Shown: positions 13,424-26,418 of the stretch, piece by piece
Layout: every line of letters starts with the position of its first letter
Numbering within the stretch: position 1 is the first letter of the stretch
Assembly: GCA_003260075.1 (NCBI GenBank)
Contig: QLIY01000073.1
Location: 204,800-268,799 of the forward strand
Length of the DNA: 64,000 nucleotides
Reading direction: 5' to 3'
From: Phallusia mammillata
Lineage: Eukaryota > Chordata > Ascidiacea > Phlebobranchia > Ascidiidae
Notes under the pieces: model-generated
Database searches by the model: none
What the model saw: the letters and a program-made list of their open reading frames with translations, nothing else
What the model was told of the DNA's origin: nothing
Made by a program: the position numbers and the translations under genes

Positions 13424-14001
13424 GTTGGTATAAAAATAAAATAGCCAGAAGAGTGCGATAAAGTTCGTTTTAGCGGACCGAAACAAGGCGGTGGGCTTGT
13501 TGTGAGCATGACGTATTTAGATATTCCAAGCGATGCAAACCATCCAGGGTAAAATACAACAAACCAACAAAAACGTTATGTTACTTCATAGTAAACCATT
13601 GTGCCAGGTACGTCATACCAGATCTTGCCAATCAAAAAATAATAATCCAGCGTAATTAATACATGAATTATTAATCTGTTCGCACGAAGATTTGATAAAA
13701 AAATGTATTTTGCCCAAAAGAAAGGCATCGAGCAAAAAATCAATGGTCTTGATCCTCTTAAAGTTTTCGAAGGAAAAATGACAGAAATGAACAACGTCAA
13801 TTCTTCTGAAGCTTGCGTAATCTCATGTCAAAAGTCGTTGTAACCATACGATATACACATATTCAAGAAAAGATCTTAAACAACCACTCTGGAGATAAAC
13901 GTCAATAAATCAATACATCGCCGACTTCAAAGGCCTGTGTTTTGTTCACGCTCATAATCTGCATCAAAAGTCCTGAATTCCGTCAGTAGCAACAACCTTC
14001 A

Positions 14002-16190
14002 TCACAAGATCGCGGTTTTGAGCGCACTTTTTTGACAAGTGGGGCAACTCATTGTGTCCAGAATTCCCTCCTCAGCCACGCACCTGTAAAATGGAACTTT
14101 TAAGACAAATATACTGGTTGAAAATTAGCTAAATGATACAGTTTCTCGACAATTTTACTAACAAGACACAAAAGAAGAATAAAAAAAACGTAAGTTAAGA
14201 AGTGCATCAAGGTGTAAAGCTAAAACAGCGATTGATACAAATATCAATTTTGCGTTGTTTGCGAGTTTTGCGCAAAACATGATACACAAAAACCCCTCAA
14301 TCCTTACTTTAAATGGAATAAGTGGGAACATGGCAAAGCCTCAAGGAGTTCGTGTTTTTCACCAAAAGCTTCCGAGCAAACTCCACAGAACAAACCAATA
14401 AATTCCATCAAGCGGTGGTAACTTAACGTGTTGCTTCTTGCCCTCTCTTGGTCCGACATACGTTGGTACAAAACAGCCAACTCCCCGTGGATGCGCATGG
14501 ACACCACCTAGCGGAATTTAAAAATATGTTTAAATTCGTTTCAGTCTGTAATTGGGACAGAATAATGCGTGCACATATATGTTTTAGAATAGCTTCAAAT
14601 GCTTACCTTGCACCCGATTGACTCTGCTAGCTGAAGACCGGCCGAGTATTGCTGAAGTGCCTATTGTAGATTAAAAGTAAAACGGCTGGATTTAGCGACA
14701 ACAAACAATTAAGAATACCATACGGACTTAAACAGAATCCTAATTTAAAACATAACTAGCAAATAACTTGTGTTTTAGAATACATCTTGTAGGCCAGTGG
14801 TTCTCAAAGTATGGGTCGCGACCCAAACATGGGTCGCGCNGCCTTCCAATTTTCTATTACACACACGGCGATTGTAACACGTTAGCACGGGGAATGATAG
14901 GAGGTTAATCATACGAAACTGAACTTGGAAAGTAACAGTTAGCGTTTAAGGATGATAACTATTCATACAAAAAAAATACATTTTTGTTGTTTGAGGCTTG
15001 GGTCGCAAGATCTTCATAAAGCTCAGATTTGGGTCGCGCTCAAAAAAGTTTGAGAACCACTGTTGTAGGCGATAGCACAAGGTACTGGTAATTATACAGG
15101 TGATGCTAACGAAAAGATGCATGTGTTGAACAGGCGCAAAGGCATGGAGATGTTTTCCATATAGACAAGTTCTCTGGCATTTATTCTTTTATTAAACAAC
15201 CAAAATGTAATTACACGTTGAGAGGCCAGCGCAATACCATCACTAAACAGTTCATAACAAAACTTGATGGTAAACTGTTTGCATTAGTAATTCTTTTCTT
15301 ATTATTGAAATCTCCTTTCAAGTAAAACGACCGCGACGATTCAGGGTCATTAAAATCAGATGAAGAAAATTCAGTGTGAAAAACCACTAAATCTGTCGCT
15401 ATGTTTTATTTGTTTTATCAAAACAAATGCATTTCGCTATAAAAAGCATCATCAGTGTCTAAAAACAAATTTATTTAGATTTAGACAGATTTAGTGGTTT
15501 TTCACACTGAATTTTCTTCTGTTTGCATTAGATAGAATTTTCCTACCTGTTGAAATTCTTTGCCCCTGATGTAAGCTTTGGCTTTCCCGATCGCCACTAA
15601 GACTTGTCCGTATCTGTGACCAGTTTCTATCATGAGCCCTAGAGCTGCATCATAGCGGGGTAGAGATCGTTCTGAATCTTTTCTCACTCGGTGGACGTCA
15701 GCAAAATTCAACGTACAGTAAGCCTGGGCTAGTCGGTCCTTCTCTTCAAGGGCAAGCTGCATAACATCCTAGAAGCAAAACAATGAATTTTAAAATGTCC
15801 TAGCTTTGGAAACCGATGATTATAATTTGCTGCCAGATATAGCAGTCTCTATAGTCCCTAAAACAAATGCTATATTAACCAAACGCGTATTACTGAGAAT
15901 ATTAGCACCATTTTACATGTTTAAGCACTGGCGTGAACATTTTAATCTCAATTTGTTCATAAAGAGGGTTTAAGCAGTTTCCGAAACGTTTGTTGAATAA
16001 AACATGTTACTTTTGATGACAACATGTGCGAAAAAACTTATTCCACACAACTGTAGTTCCTATAAAACAGTTAGCACCGGAAATGTGAAAAAATAGCTAA
16101 TTGGAATCATACAGCGTTCAGATCTAAGCCAGGGGTGGGCAACCTTTGTCACTGTGGGGCCAAATACAACTGCGATAAATAGATCGCGGG

Positions 16191-16271
<81 letters not shown>

Positions 16272-16395
16272 TTCGCATTTGATTCTCACTGCATATTGTC
16301 AGGTCGCAGAAAAATAGCATCGGGAGCACTAAATCTGCTCAAAGATATATGATAATTGTACTCGTTTACTAGTACATTTGAAGTCCAAGTGTCTC

Positions 16396-16484
<89 letters not shown>

Positions 16485-19400
16485 GGGTCGCATGCGGCCC
16501 GCGGGCCGCAGGTTGCCCACCCCTGATCTAAGCAATATCTATACAGTGTGGGGGGGTGTCTTGTAATATCACTGTTGTAATATCATAGTGAATTTCACAG
16601 CATTGTAATTACATGCATTTCAAAGAACGTATTTGCAGCGATGGGTCAGGGGTTAAACGTCAGAGGTCAGAGGTCCGCGACCAGGACATATTGCGATAAA
16701 AATTGCAATGCTCCGAAATGTAATTAGCACGCGATGAAGATTAATTTATTTTCCACCACGAGAAAATCACAGCAAACCCGCCGTAGAACACAAATTAAAT
16801 CATCAACCATAAAAAATGCGCAGAAACACATTTGTTTTATGATTTGGCGGCACATTTAGGAAAAAGTTAATGAGAACTGTTGTTGAAGGTTTCATTAAAG
16901 TTGCTGGAGATTTTGTAGGCAAAAGATCTGACAGAAAGCGATTTTTTGGTGAAAAGGGGACTTATGTCAGTTTTCAGAGAAAAACGTTACTAAAGTATAA
17001 ATAGAGATGTTATTTCTACAGCATTAACTTTTTCAGATCTTCCCACCTCGCATGTTCTCATAGCTTCTTCAAGTTTGCCAACTTTCCTGTAAGCAGCCGC
17101 TAAACTGAGTTGAGTTGTGATGCTGAAACTTTTGTTCCATTCCTTCCCGTATTCCGACAACAACTCCGAAGCTTTTGTTGGAAAAAACGTGGCCTGGTAG
17201 CAATAACACTTCGGTCATATTAAACACCAAAAGAATTTCATCGAACACAGAACCAGTGTTTTTGTGAGCTCAGGCTAAATTACGATTTACCACTAATAAT
17301 GATGGCAAATCGTAAAGCGCAAAAAAAAAACTTTCAATAGATACGTTTTAATGTTTAACAGTCAGATATTGGCTTGTACATCTTTTTGCTGAGAATATTT
17401 ACAACCGTGAATTGTGTGCCTACGTTTAATATAAGTCTGAATGTCTAAAGTATTTTTAAGTGGTCATTTCTAAAACCAATGAGCGCCAAATTTACAACGC
17501 ACATCCAAATTTTCGCACTTGTACGACCCTAATGATGTAGTTAAATGTTGGGGTTTAAATCCTCGCTATAGGTCATCTATTTGTATTATTTTGTCTATAC
17601 CAGGGGCCGGCAACTATTTTTGTACTGCGGACCATTTTTAAAACTAAAATTTTATCGCGCACCGGCCTTCAAAAAATTACAAATATTTAGAAATTAAAAC
17701 GTCTAAATTAGTTTATCATCACCGAGATACATGGGCAAAATGTTTTAAAGCATTTGACCTGAAAAGGTATACGGCCCGGTGACGAACTCCTCGCGGACTG
17801 ACGGTTGCCGACCACTGGTCTATATAGAAGGGTGTTGTTGCGGTAGTAATATAAGCTATTTCCTTCTAAAAAGCCCACCAGCAAGCGAACAAACCTAATA
17901 TTTCATTCCCACCTTTTCGTAGTCCTTGACTTCGAGGTAAAATGCGGCCATAGCGCAACATGCAAGACACTCCAAGGCTTTGTTGTCATACGAATGTGCA
18001 ACACTGAGCGATTTTTCAATGCTCTCCAACGCCAACTTGAGGTTACTCAGTCCAAGATATCCTTTCCCGCGTATTAGAAACGCATGTCCGCATATTAAGA
18101 TGCTCTCATTGGATCCACCGTGTATTGATCCGATGAGGTCAAGGCATTTTTGCGCGTAGTCGCAACTTTTGGAGAAGTTCGACAGCATCAAGTTACCCCT
18201 GAAAAAATATGCATTTTTTTCATTTAAATGTGAAAAGTTAAGAATATATCTTTGTTGGTATCCAGAATCATGATTCTGTATCGAATATGCATTGCACTTT
18301 TCTCAAATAGTGAGGTATTACGCATGTCAACAGCGCATATACAATTGAAAGATATGTCAAACTTACCCATAACACTGTTAGGTTCATCCACATTTTAAAT
18401 CGACAAGTATGCCCAATAAACAAAGCGCCGGTTTAAAACATGCACTTTTACTTTTTAACACTTTTAAACGGTTCGTAATACGTCCAAAAGTGATATCTAC
18501 CTTCAAACGACTTTACACTATGATATGATACTAATCTGATGTTAACTTCAAACCTGTACTGTGCAACCAACCAACTGCACTCCATGTGCTACAAACCAAA
18601 CACTGTGTTGAGGTTTGCCACGCGCATTGCAAGTTAAAAGCGGTAAAAACGCGTGTGCCGCGAGGGCACTGTAATTATGAAGTTCGAAATTGCGCTACAA
18701 TTCCTTATTTGGTAAATCACTCCTTTGCTTGCAACAAGCTTCCTTTCCTTTAGTGGTGAATATCTTTCTGGAGATATTTGTACGTTATGGTACAACGGTA
18801 GAACACTATTCTGCCACACAAATATAACCCACAATTTTCTCCCAAAAATTGTTTTGAATTTGCTTCATATAAATTGCTCGTATCAGAGTTTTAAGCGTGA
18901 CCGAACCCGAGACGACAAGTCCAAAACTTGGCCCTAACCAGGATGTTTGTAATCAAAACCAATATTAGGCTCAAATGGTTCCCGGCATAAAATTAAGACA
19001 CAAATGTTGTTGAGTGTAAAGCCAGGCCCAAACAAGCCCGTTTTAATCAAGCTTAGGCCTGAACCCGGTTTAGAACTTTTACTCAAATAAACCAATCAAA
19101 CTGTTACCTGGCCAAGTTTAGGTATGAATCAGCTTGAATAATAACCCGCCTCCAGGAGCTGGTAGCAGTCGTTGAAACTTGTTCTTGTTGTCCAACGTCA
19201 TTAGCAAGTTCGATCTGACCTATTGCGAAGGCCACCATCGTTCGGTACTTTCCCCAAGTCGAGAGGAAGCGAATAGCCATGCTCAGACATTCCCACTTTG
19301 CGATATTCGTTTTGTATTTTCCTTTTGTGGACTTTTCAAATTCGTTCAGCGCTTCGGTTCCGCTTGACCTTTCTACCAGTTGCTGTAGCAACCGCTCTAG

Positions 19401-19487
19401 CTGCTTGTGCGCATGCGCGTGCTCGTCCGGTGAACCGTTGTGTGTACAACTCAACGCCAATACATTGCTTGTATGGTTTTGCCCCAT
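14002..19487 (-). CDS. RAPSN: Rapsyn (43-kDa acetylcholine-receptor-associated protein), complete, 7 exons
   Basis: Exons in coding order: 19487-19108, 18198-17913, 17193-17047, 15768-15547, 14660-14607, 14507-14308, 14083-14002 (TGA at 14004-14002). Phases join cleanly into 456 residues; vertebrate rapsyn is about 412. The start MGQ fits N-myristoylation. TPR-type helices fill the first 360 residues (for example QADSYLNLAR, LECLACCAMAAFYLEVKDYEKATFF, NFADVHRVRK). A C-terminal RING-H2 is complete: C404, C407, C423, H425, H428, C431, C443, C446. Rapsyn clusters nicotinic acetylcholine receptors under the postsynaptic membrane, and its RING has E3 ligase activity. Residues about 15-60 are longer than in vertebrates. 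A TATAAAA lies on this strand at 19523-19517, only about 30 bp before the ATG, so its relevance is doubtful. Confidence 0.93.
14795..15062. mobile_element. Non-autonomous hAT-like element, 268 bp, in a rapsyn intron
   Basis: Inverted ends CAGTGGTTCTCAAAGT and AGTTTGAGAACCACTG. Perfect 8-bp target duplication TTGTAGGC at 14787-14794 and 15063-15070. Interior has repeated GGGTCGCG motifs. A single unresolved base (n) at 14840 lies inside it. Different TIR from the GTCGGCAACC family. Confidence 0.88.
15290..15525. repeat. Fold-back repeat with 36-bp perfect inverted arms and hammerhead-like core
   Basis: Arm 15362-15397 is the exact reverse complement of 15484-15519; the loop is 86 bp. On the minus strand the loop reads CTGATGA (15455-15449), a 2-bp GC stem, then GAAA (15435-15432). 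Just before CTGATGA a hairpin TGTCTAAA/TTTAGACA could form stem I. A related but diverged copy lies at about 32445-32700. It sits in a rapsyn intron, ending 27 bp from the 5' splice site of the exon 15768-15547. Confidence 0.75.
16130..16525. mobile_element. hAT-like element with two sequence gaps inside
   Basis: Ends CAGGGGTGGGCAACCT and GGTTGCCCACCCCTG. Perfect 8-bp target duplication ATCTAAGC at 16122-16129 and 16526-16533. Two long C-runs, 16192-16271 and 16397-16482, interrupt it and are probably gap placeholders, so the true length is unknown. Located in a rapsyn intron. Confidence 0.85.
17601..17817 (+). mobile_element. Non-autonomous hAT-like element, 217 bp, in a rapsyn intron
   Basis: Ends CAGGGGCCGGCAACT and GGTTGCCGACCACTG. 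The target duplication GTCTATAC (17593-17600) and GTCTATAT (17818-17825) has one mismatch. Interior aligns by eye to 10739-10974, including AACTAAAATTTTATCGCG and TTAGTTTATCATC. Same orientation as that copy. Confidence 0.87.
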
Positions 19488-21087
19488 AGAGAACTTTAGA
19501 CGACAAGTTGACTGGATTTTATAATAAATATACAGAGATTTTGGTTTTCGTTGAAAATTCTGTCGATTGAGCTCAGCAGTTCGTTACTAGTTTGATAATC
19601 CTAGCATTGAGAATCAAACTGTTTTACGTTATGATGAAACTGAAAGAATATAAAAATAATAAATTATTCTGGGAATATTAGATTGTTTATGCACCGCTTC
19701 TGACACCTCTGACTACTGACAGTGTGCTGTATTATAGCATATGCTTAGGCTATCAACCAAATAACTTCAAATTCTTCTGCGGCATAAAAAAAACTGACTG
19801 ACTGTGATTCAACTGAGAGGGCTTTGAAACAAAAACAGTTAAAAAAGACAAACATAAGCTTAGTTTACGAGTCCAACTTCTGCCATTAATAGGTATCGAC
19901 TAGCGGCTAGTACAAGAACTTTCAAAAACATTTGCTGGCCTGAAGGTAAGTTCAACTTATTTGTCTCTAAGGATGCTGAAAGCAAAACTTCTCTTAGAGA
20001 GAAGAGTTTCAATGAGGCATCAAAACGTAACCATTACAACTTGTAACTCCTGGATTTTGTCACAAGCTGTTCTGACAACTTCAAAGGAGCCGACGTACGT
20101 ACGCCTGTCGTGCAGTCGTCACCTAAAAAGGAAGCTTATTGACAAATGATGACGTGACAACCACTCTGATTAAGCCGTTTGTTTGTCGTTTGACCTTATA
20201 ATGACCTTGGATTTAAAAATGACTTGTAATTCAATTAAAATGGTTTCTTCCTCCAAAAGTCGCTCCAATGAAATAATACAAAAAATGTGCAGATGTCCAG
20301 TAGTATTTTATGAACGTTATTCGATAAATATTCTAAACCGTGCTTAAACATTACTTAGTCACAAATTAACCTAAACGTTCGCATAGGCCTATAGTGAGGA
20401 ACCCATGCTATACATCATACCAAGAAACTGAAGTCTATGTAAAAACTTATGTTAAAATCGGTAAATCTTTTCATAACCAAACAAAGCGTTTATCTGCCTT
20501 GTTAATTTATGTGTTGCAGTGCTACGTTATGCGCCGAGTAAGACAACTGTGCTTCCACGAATGTTTAAACGGTTTGTTAGACAACTATCCAAGTACAATA
20601 ACCTGTTTCTGTTTAGAATCAGAAAAGTGAGTGCGAAACAAGCAAAACGCCTTAACAAACAAACCAGCATCTATCTATCATCAAGTCTATGAGGCAAAGA
20701 GCTTAGCATGCCTCACATCAATAGTGGTAACTGATTAAACTCAGCTGAAAGACTTGATTGAACTCCCAGGAGGTTGTTACAGCCCACAGGGGGCAGTTGC
20801 AATCAAGCTTCTTGGTTTGAGTAACATACGTAAATACTTTTAGAAAACAACAGTGCGAAGCAAATAAAATCAAGTTAGATTTTGTAATTAATGATAAATA
20901 TCTATATAAAAGTTTCTAACTTTCAGCAACGCTTTTAATTTACTTCTTAACGGCAAATTACTACTTAACTACGGATAACACGATAAATTTGCTTCGTAAA
21001 GAAAAACAGAACTTTTTATTTTTTGTCTTAACAGAAGAAAATATGAAAAATAGTGTCAACAAAAAACGGTAACAGGAGTGGGCGCAT
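19488..21087. other. Intergenic region between rapsyn start and the methyltransferase-like gene end
   Basis: Both flanking genes run on the minus strand, so this holds the rapsyn promoter/5' UTR and the 3' UTR of the next gene upstream. No splice-consistent coding sequence is visible. Small plus-strand open frames at 19961-20149 and 20394-20630 show no family features. Confidence 0.5.
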
Positions 21088-24000
21088 CTAAAACAAGCTT
21101 TTCATTTTATACTGTGCCGCTTTGGATTTCGGCAGAAACGATTCCATTTCTTTTGTGAGTTCAAGTTTGTATTGAAGATCTGCAAGTCCGGAATAAGGCA
21201 CCTTTGAAATACAGAAAACACGCGGTTAACTTCCAGAGAGCTTGTGCAGTTTTGGACTCTTTAAACGTACCTGGCTTGCTCCTCCTACTCTTTGTACAGC
21301 TGGAAACGCACAATCGAAGGTGGCATGGGATGCAGTGATAAACATTAGTCGGTCTTCAATCTCCATCGTGTCGCCATGCTGTTATCAAACAGTTACATTA
21401 TAACACAGCTTATATATGCCTACAAACTATGTTGGTGTGTGTAAAATATCCTTCTAAATTAATTCTAGAAATCAATCCCAATTCTACCTCTGTGGCCATT
21501 TCCACCTCTCGAACTAAATCCACAAGTTTGGGAATGTTTGTTTCCAGTTTAAATTCTGCTATCTTCGGTATTTAAGTCGAATACAATTCAGTTCAAAAGC
21601 ATCGTTAGTGTCTTATTCAAATAGAATGTGTAAATAGAGTACAAAAACTTAGTAAAACCAACTTTCTTTGAAAAAGCCTTTAGGTTATTGGTTCTTAACC
21701 TAATTTGCACAAATATAAAAATAAAAAATAATTTACTTTGAATGCAGTGGTGTAATATTTTAAACCATACTTTTTACGTTTTTTTGGGGGGGTACGTTAT
21801 TTAAAAAGCCCATACAGCTTTGTTTTAATGCTGTTTCATGTACGTTTAGGTTTGTTGTGCGCTTTTCTACCACCGAAATGTTTGCTTATATTCCTAGCGA
21901 TTTTATTAGTAATGGCTGTTTTTATGCGGCATGAAAATTGTGTTGCTCTTGTGGACAATAATTAAATCAAATGGTATAACGTTACGATATTTCTGGTCAA
22001 CAGGTGCCAAATACCAACCAGATATTTAAGCGGTCCTTCCGAAAGTTCTCGAAGTCCACACGCAATCTCGTAGCTGCTCATAATCTCCATTTGAGCCGGG
22101 AATTTTGCTTTAAGCATCGCCAACCACTTGGACGTTGGCATGACGATTGGCACGTGCACCAAGTCCCATTCTACATCGGCACCTGCGTGTTAACGTCGAA
22201 AACCTAATGTAAGATAAACACCTCGTAGTGTTAACCGACCATTAAAACAACAAAACTTTCAGATAACTTGTACACACATATTTTAATGGCTACATTTTCA
22301 CCAGCGCTGTAGTTGTAGAACGTATAAAGGTATAAAACTTTGAATGAAGCTTTAGTAGTGTCTTAAAGTAAATAAAAAACAGAATTGACAGTAAGGTTAT
22401 GCATATGTAATAGTTTGGCATTTTAACAATGACTGTTGTCCTCATCGGTGCAAGTTTTTGATTGAACAACTCCAAGTCCGTGTACATTTGCTATTATCTT
22501 AAAGTTACTCACATACAGAACAGAGTTGTCATCCGGCCCAACAGTTGTAAAAATGAGATAAAAATGATTCAACTAACGCCCGAATTAAATTCATTTTAAT
22601 TCGTGCTTAATAGGTTAGCTTTGTTATTATCCTGCTTCGCGACGTACCCAGTTTCTGAAGAGCACTGATAATTTGCATGTAAGGAACATCGGAATCGGCA
22701 AATCTCTCTTTGGCGTCGTTAAAGTACGGTAGTGTGTTAAGTGAGCCAGGGCGGTGTATGATGAGAAGCTGTAATGATAATAAAAAAATGAGATTTAAGC
22801 AGTGGCAGCGTTGCTTCGAACAAACCCTTGAGGTTCGGCAATATTCCACTGAAATTCTCCAAATAATAATAATTAACTTAATCGATAGGAAAAAGTAAAT
22901 TGGGAGACTGCGCAAAATTTTTACATAAAACCGTTGTGACTACTTATGTTTGCAAAACGCAGAAGTCACTTGATACCTTATACCCGGGCTAGTTAAACAA
23001 GCAAACCCAGTAATTATTTGCGAATTAAAGTGTAAGACACGTTGTCAAATAACAAAGACTTGGTCGAAGAAAATGCTTGTCATATATGTCTCATGTCGGG
23101 GTAAATAGTTCTCTCTTGATGTGTTGATTGTATTTGGCACGTTCTTAAACTCGTACCGGGTTTAATAAGTTGTTTTAAGTAAATGTTTTAAACCAAATTG
23201 CCGATAGTATTCACCTTCCCAAATTCCTGCAAAGTCTTCATCACGTTGTTCAAAGTCACTTTGACGTCATTGAAGTACTGAACAGCGTCATGAATTATAA
23301 TTCGGTCGTAGGGGGCGCTCTTGTACTGGGGATCTTGGGCAGCCTGCGATGTTATGGAATATTCAAATCAAATAAATGAAGCACATACATTTAAAGAATA
23401 TTTTCAATCCAAATTACGAGTTAAATTTCCCAACCTGTGCGAAAAACTCTTCAGCCCCAACGTGAGCAATTTTAAACGCAAGGAGTTTACTTTTTTCCTT
23501 GATATCTTTGTAGTCAACTTTTCCTGCAAAATTTTTGAAAAAACATGGTATGGATTTTGCTCGCCCATTGTAAGACATATATATGTTCACTGGCAAACGA
23601 ATTTTATGTCCTAAAAAGCTAACAGAAATGACCGTTTAATCAACTTACCATCAATAAGACCAGTGCATTTAGATTTAATATGATTTTTTTAGGCCCAAGG
23701 CGCTTTGTTTTGCATTTGGGTTTGTGCATGTCATTGATAAAGTTCAAGGCTAACATTGCATGAAACTGACATAATCAGTTAAAGTAATAAACCCACTATA
23801 TGTGTTATTTTTTTAAAAACTTTTACTTACCTGGAAACACGGCCTGAACTGGATTTGTCAGACAGAAATAATCCTCCAGTTGTTTTGCTAAAGAGCCGTG
23901 CTCCGGTCCCACGTACGCCACCCTATGGAATGTGTCCACTTCGAGATATTTGTGAATATACTGAATACATAAACAAGTAAGTAATGAATCATTTCAAAAA

Positions 24001-26418
24001 TTCTCACCCTTTTTAAGTTCAGCATAAATATTAATGTTTGCAACATAAATGCGAGCTTTCTCATCCTACAACTTAATTTCAGTGCGTTGAAAATGAATAT
24101 TTTTCTAGTAAACGCTTTTTGTTTTGTTTACGTGGTGCATGTTGTCTTCGTAAATATCTCCGAAACTATAAAGTTCCTCGCTGGGTAAACGTGGCGTGTA
24201 GATCCTGTCCTGAAAACTTTCCGATATAACGCTCATTGGAAGTTGGATTCTTCCCTCAGGCTCAACAGGGACGCTTTCTGTAAAGTGAAAGCATTTGTCA
24301 ATCGAAAACAAAATTACACAAATCCGCTCATAACCGTGCAGTATCAAAACCAACATCCCACATGCACTAAAATACCAAACCTAGACAGCTAAGACTTTGG
24401 CTCCCTTACTGAAACCATTAGTACCGCGTGCAAACAAACCAAACAACTTTGAATCGATTAAAGGCAAGTACGTGTTGACTTACATTGGCTAAAGCTTGTT
24501 GTAACGACTTGAATAAAACACATAAAACGCAAGCTTATCCCAGTTACATTAAAAACGTCAAATACTTATTAATTTCGATTTTCAGATGTTGGAGGGTTAA
24601 AACCGAAACTGAAGCAATCCTGCTATTTTGACAAATCCAGAAAAGTAGTTTCGTATAAACAACCAACCTTTTCAGGGATACTTGAATACGAAACAATTTC
24701 TAAGAGGAGCAATAGTACCAAACAAACACAACAAAACAAATTACTGTACAGTACCAACGGCCTGATGTCCAGTCCGTAAATCACGGGCAGAGCATTTTAA
24801 CAATATACTGTAATATTTTGTAACTGGTTTTTCAGGTCAATGGGAAACATAAATTGTAGCCTATATTCCACTAGCACTTACGTTTGGCCTTGTTGGACTT
24901 GTAAGAGATTTTTTCTCTTCTTTCCGGCACAGATTTGGTCTTTCGGTGCATTTTTGGCACAAAATAATCAGCTTCTACCTTGACAGACAATGTTGGCCGA
25001 TGCTTGATAATACGCGGGGCGTCCAGTCTTACAGGAGCTTCGTGCTGCTGTCGGGTAGACCAAGAATGGCGTTCATTTGTGGCACTCTGGCACTGCCTGT
25101 CAATATTTATCTTTCCCGTTTCTTTGTGACGCACTTTGGACAACTTGGGCTCGCTGCGAGAAGCCTGTAATAAGAAAACAGCAAACTGAATCAGCTTGAC
25201 AATTTAACATCATTAAAAGTGCGACGCATCTTTAAAGGCCAAGGTAGAGTTTTCTAAACTTGAATAAGTTTATTCTGAATCTTCTTGCTTTCGTAATCAT
25301 TGTCAGAATAAATACAAACAGTTTTTAGTTTCAGGTACTACATGGTACTTGGAGTTCAGAAATTGTGTAGCCTACTTTGCATTCAATTCAAACATACCGT
25401 GGTCTTGCTCTCCGATGGTTTTGTATGTTTTTTGGAATGTTTTTGATCATTATCCTCAAATTCTGGAACTTCAGTTGAAAACAATCGCCCAACAAACGGC
25501 TTTACTTGCCATTGTTCGTGCATAGATTTGGGCCTGGTTTCGTCAGGAAAACTGACAGACGATGACACGTTGTCGCCGTTGTAAGACCCATTCGCATCGG
25601 AATATCTCGTTTGTGGCGTTGGGCTCTTCGCTTTTACTTTGGTTCGTTTAGTTTTATGCTTCATATTGCTTACTAGCACACTTTGGGGCAGAATTTGTGA
25701 CAAAAAATAAAAACAATAAACATAAAGGTAAAATACCTGGTAATTTCCCTCCTAACTGCTGACAGGCTGAAAACTGCTGTAAAACTGTAGTAAGCCTTCA
25801 GCAAAGTGTTTTACGCACCTATTCTTGCTTTAGAACACTACATACGGATATGTTTCAAATGTTTGTGATGACTATAGGCTACACAATTCTTGTTTCATTT
25901 TAAGGCTTGTTTTGTACTCCTTGCAATTAAGCTTATAAGTAAGTCCTAGTTATGCAGAAACCATTTGACCTTTCAAGTTACACTGAAAACAAAGTAAAAC
26001 GCATCCGCGCAAGTAATTAGTGCAGGGCGCTTTAACACTACCTCCAAGGATATACAGTTCTGCACTGAGCCATGTAACTGTAAATCTGTTTTGCCTGTGT
26101 ATACCTAGACCTTGTTATCCAGCGGCAAAAGTAACATTCCCGACTTATAGCTGGTTTTGTAGCGGTTGTAACAAGCTTTAATGTTTTGTATGACGCCGAT
26201 ATCTCGTCGAAATTCAATGACCGCAACAACTTCGTACGAATCTTTGCGACTTTAAAGTCAGCAACATAAATAGAGCCGGCATTGTTTGGTACAGATTTTG
26301 TTGCTACATTCTTTTGTCTCTTTGTGTGTACAACGCTATTGTGTTCCCGCCTTACGTCAAACGTCATGAAATTTATTGTCTGTCTTCTTTTCGATGCTTC
26401 ATTTGATAAAGCTATCAT
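21088..26418 (-). CDS. Uncharacterised protein with methyltransferase-like C-terminal domain, 12 exons
   Basis: Exons in coding order: 26418-26042, 25680-25398, 25164-24882, 24277-24132, 23960-23831, 23523-23435, 23343-23215, 22768-22648, 22182-22019, 21562-21488, 21378-21271, 21201-21088 (TAG). All are AG/GT bounded and the phases give 672 residues. The ATG is preceded by an in-frame TAG at once upstream. Residues 1-320 are basic, Ser/Thr-rich and probably disordered. From about residue 364 the sequence is more conserved in style: HRVAYVGPEHGSLA (375-388) resembles SAM-binding motif I of class I methyltransferases, and YDRIIIHDAVQYF (448-460) resembles the strand-4 region. Then come LLIIHRPGSLNTLPYF and a closing segment rich in helix-type residues. 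I do not recognise a named family; catalytic activity is inferred only from these two motifs. The first two exons are less certain than the rest. Confidence 0.72.

Noticed and set aside
13155-13433. Plus-strand frame 13155-13433 as a gene
   Set aside because: It overlaps the Penelope endonuclease in another frame and is a shadow of it.
16060-16566. Open frames with long poly-Gly or poly-Pro runs (also at 41322, 42754-43151, 45156, 48404, 63433)
   Set aside because: The runs are translations of the long C-runs, which are probably gap placeholders. The flanks are transposon or intron sequence.
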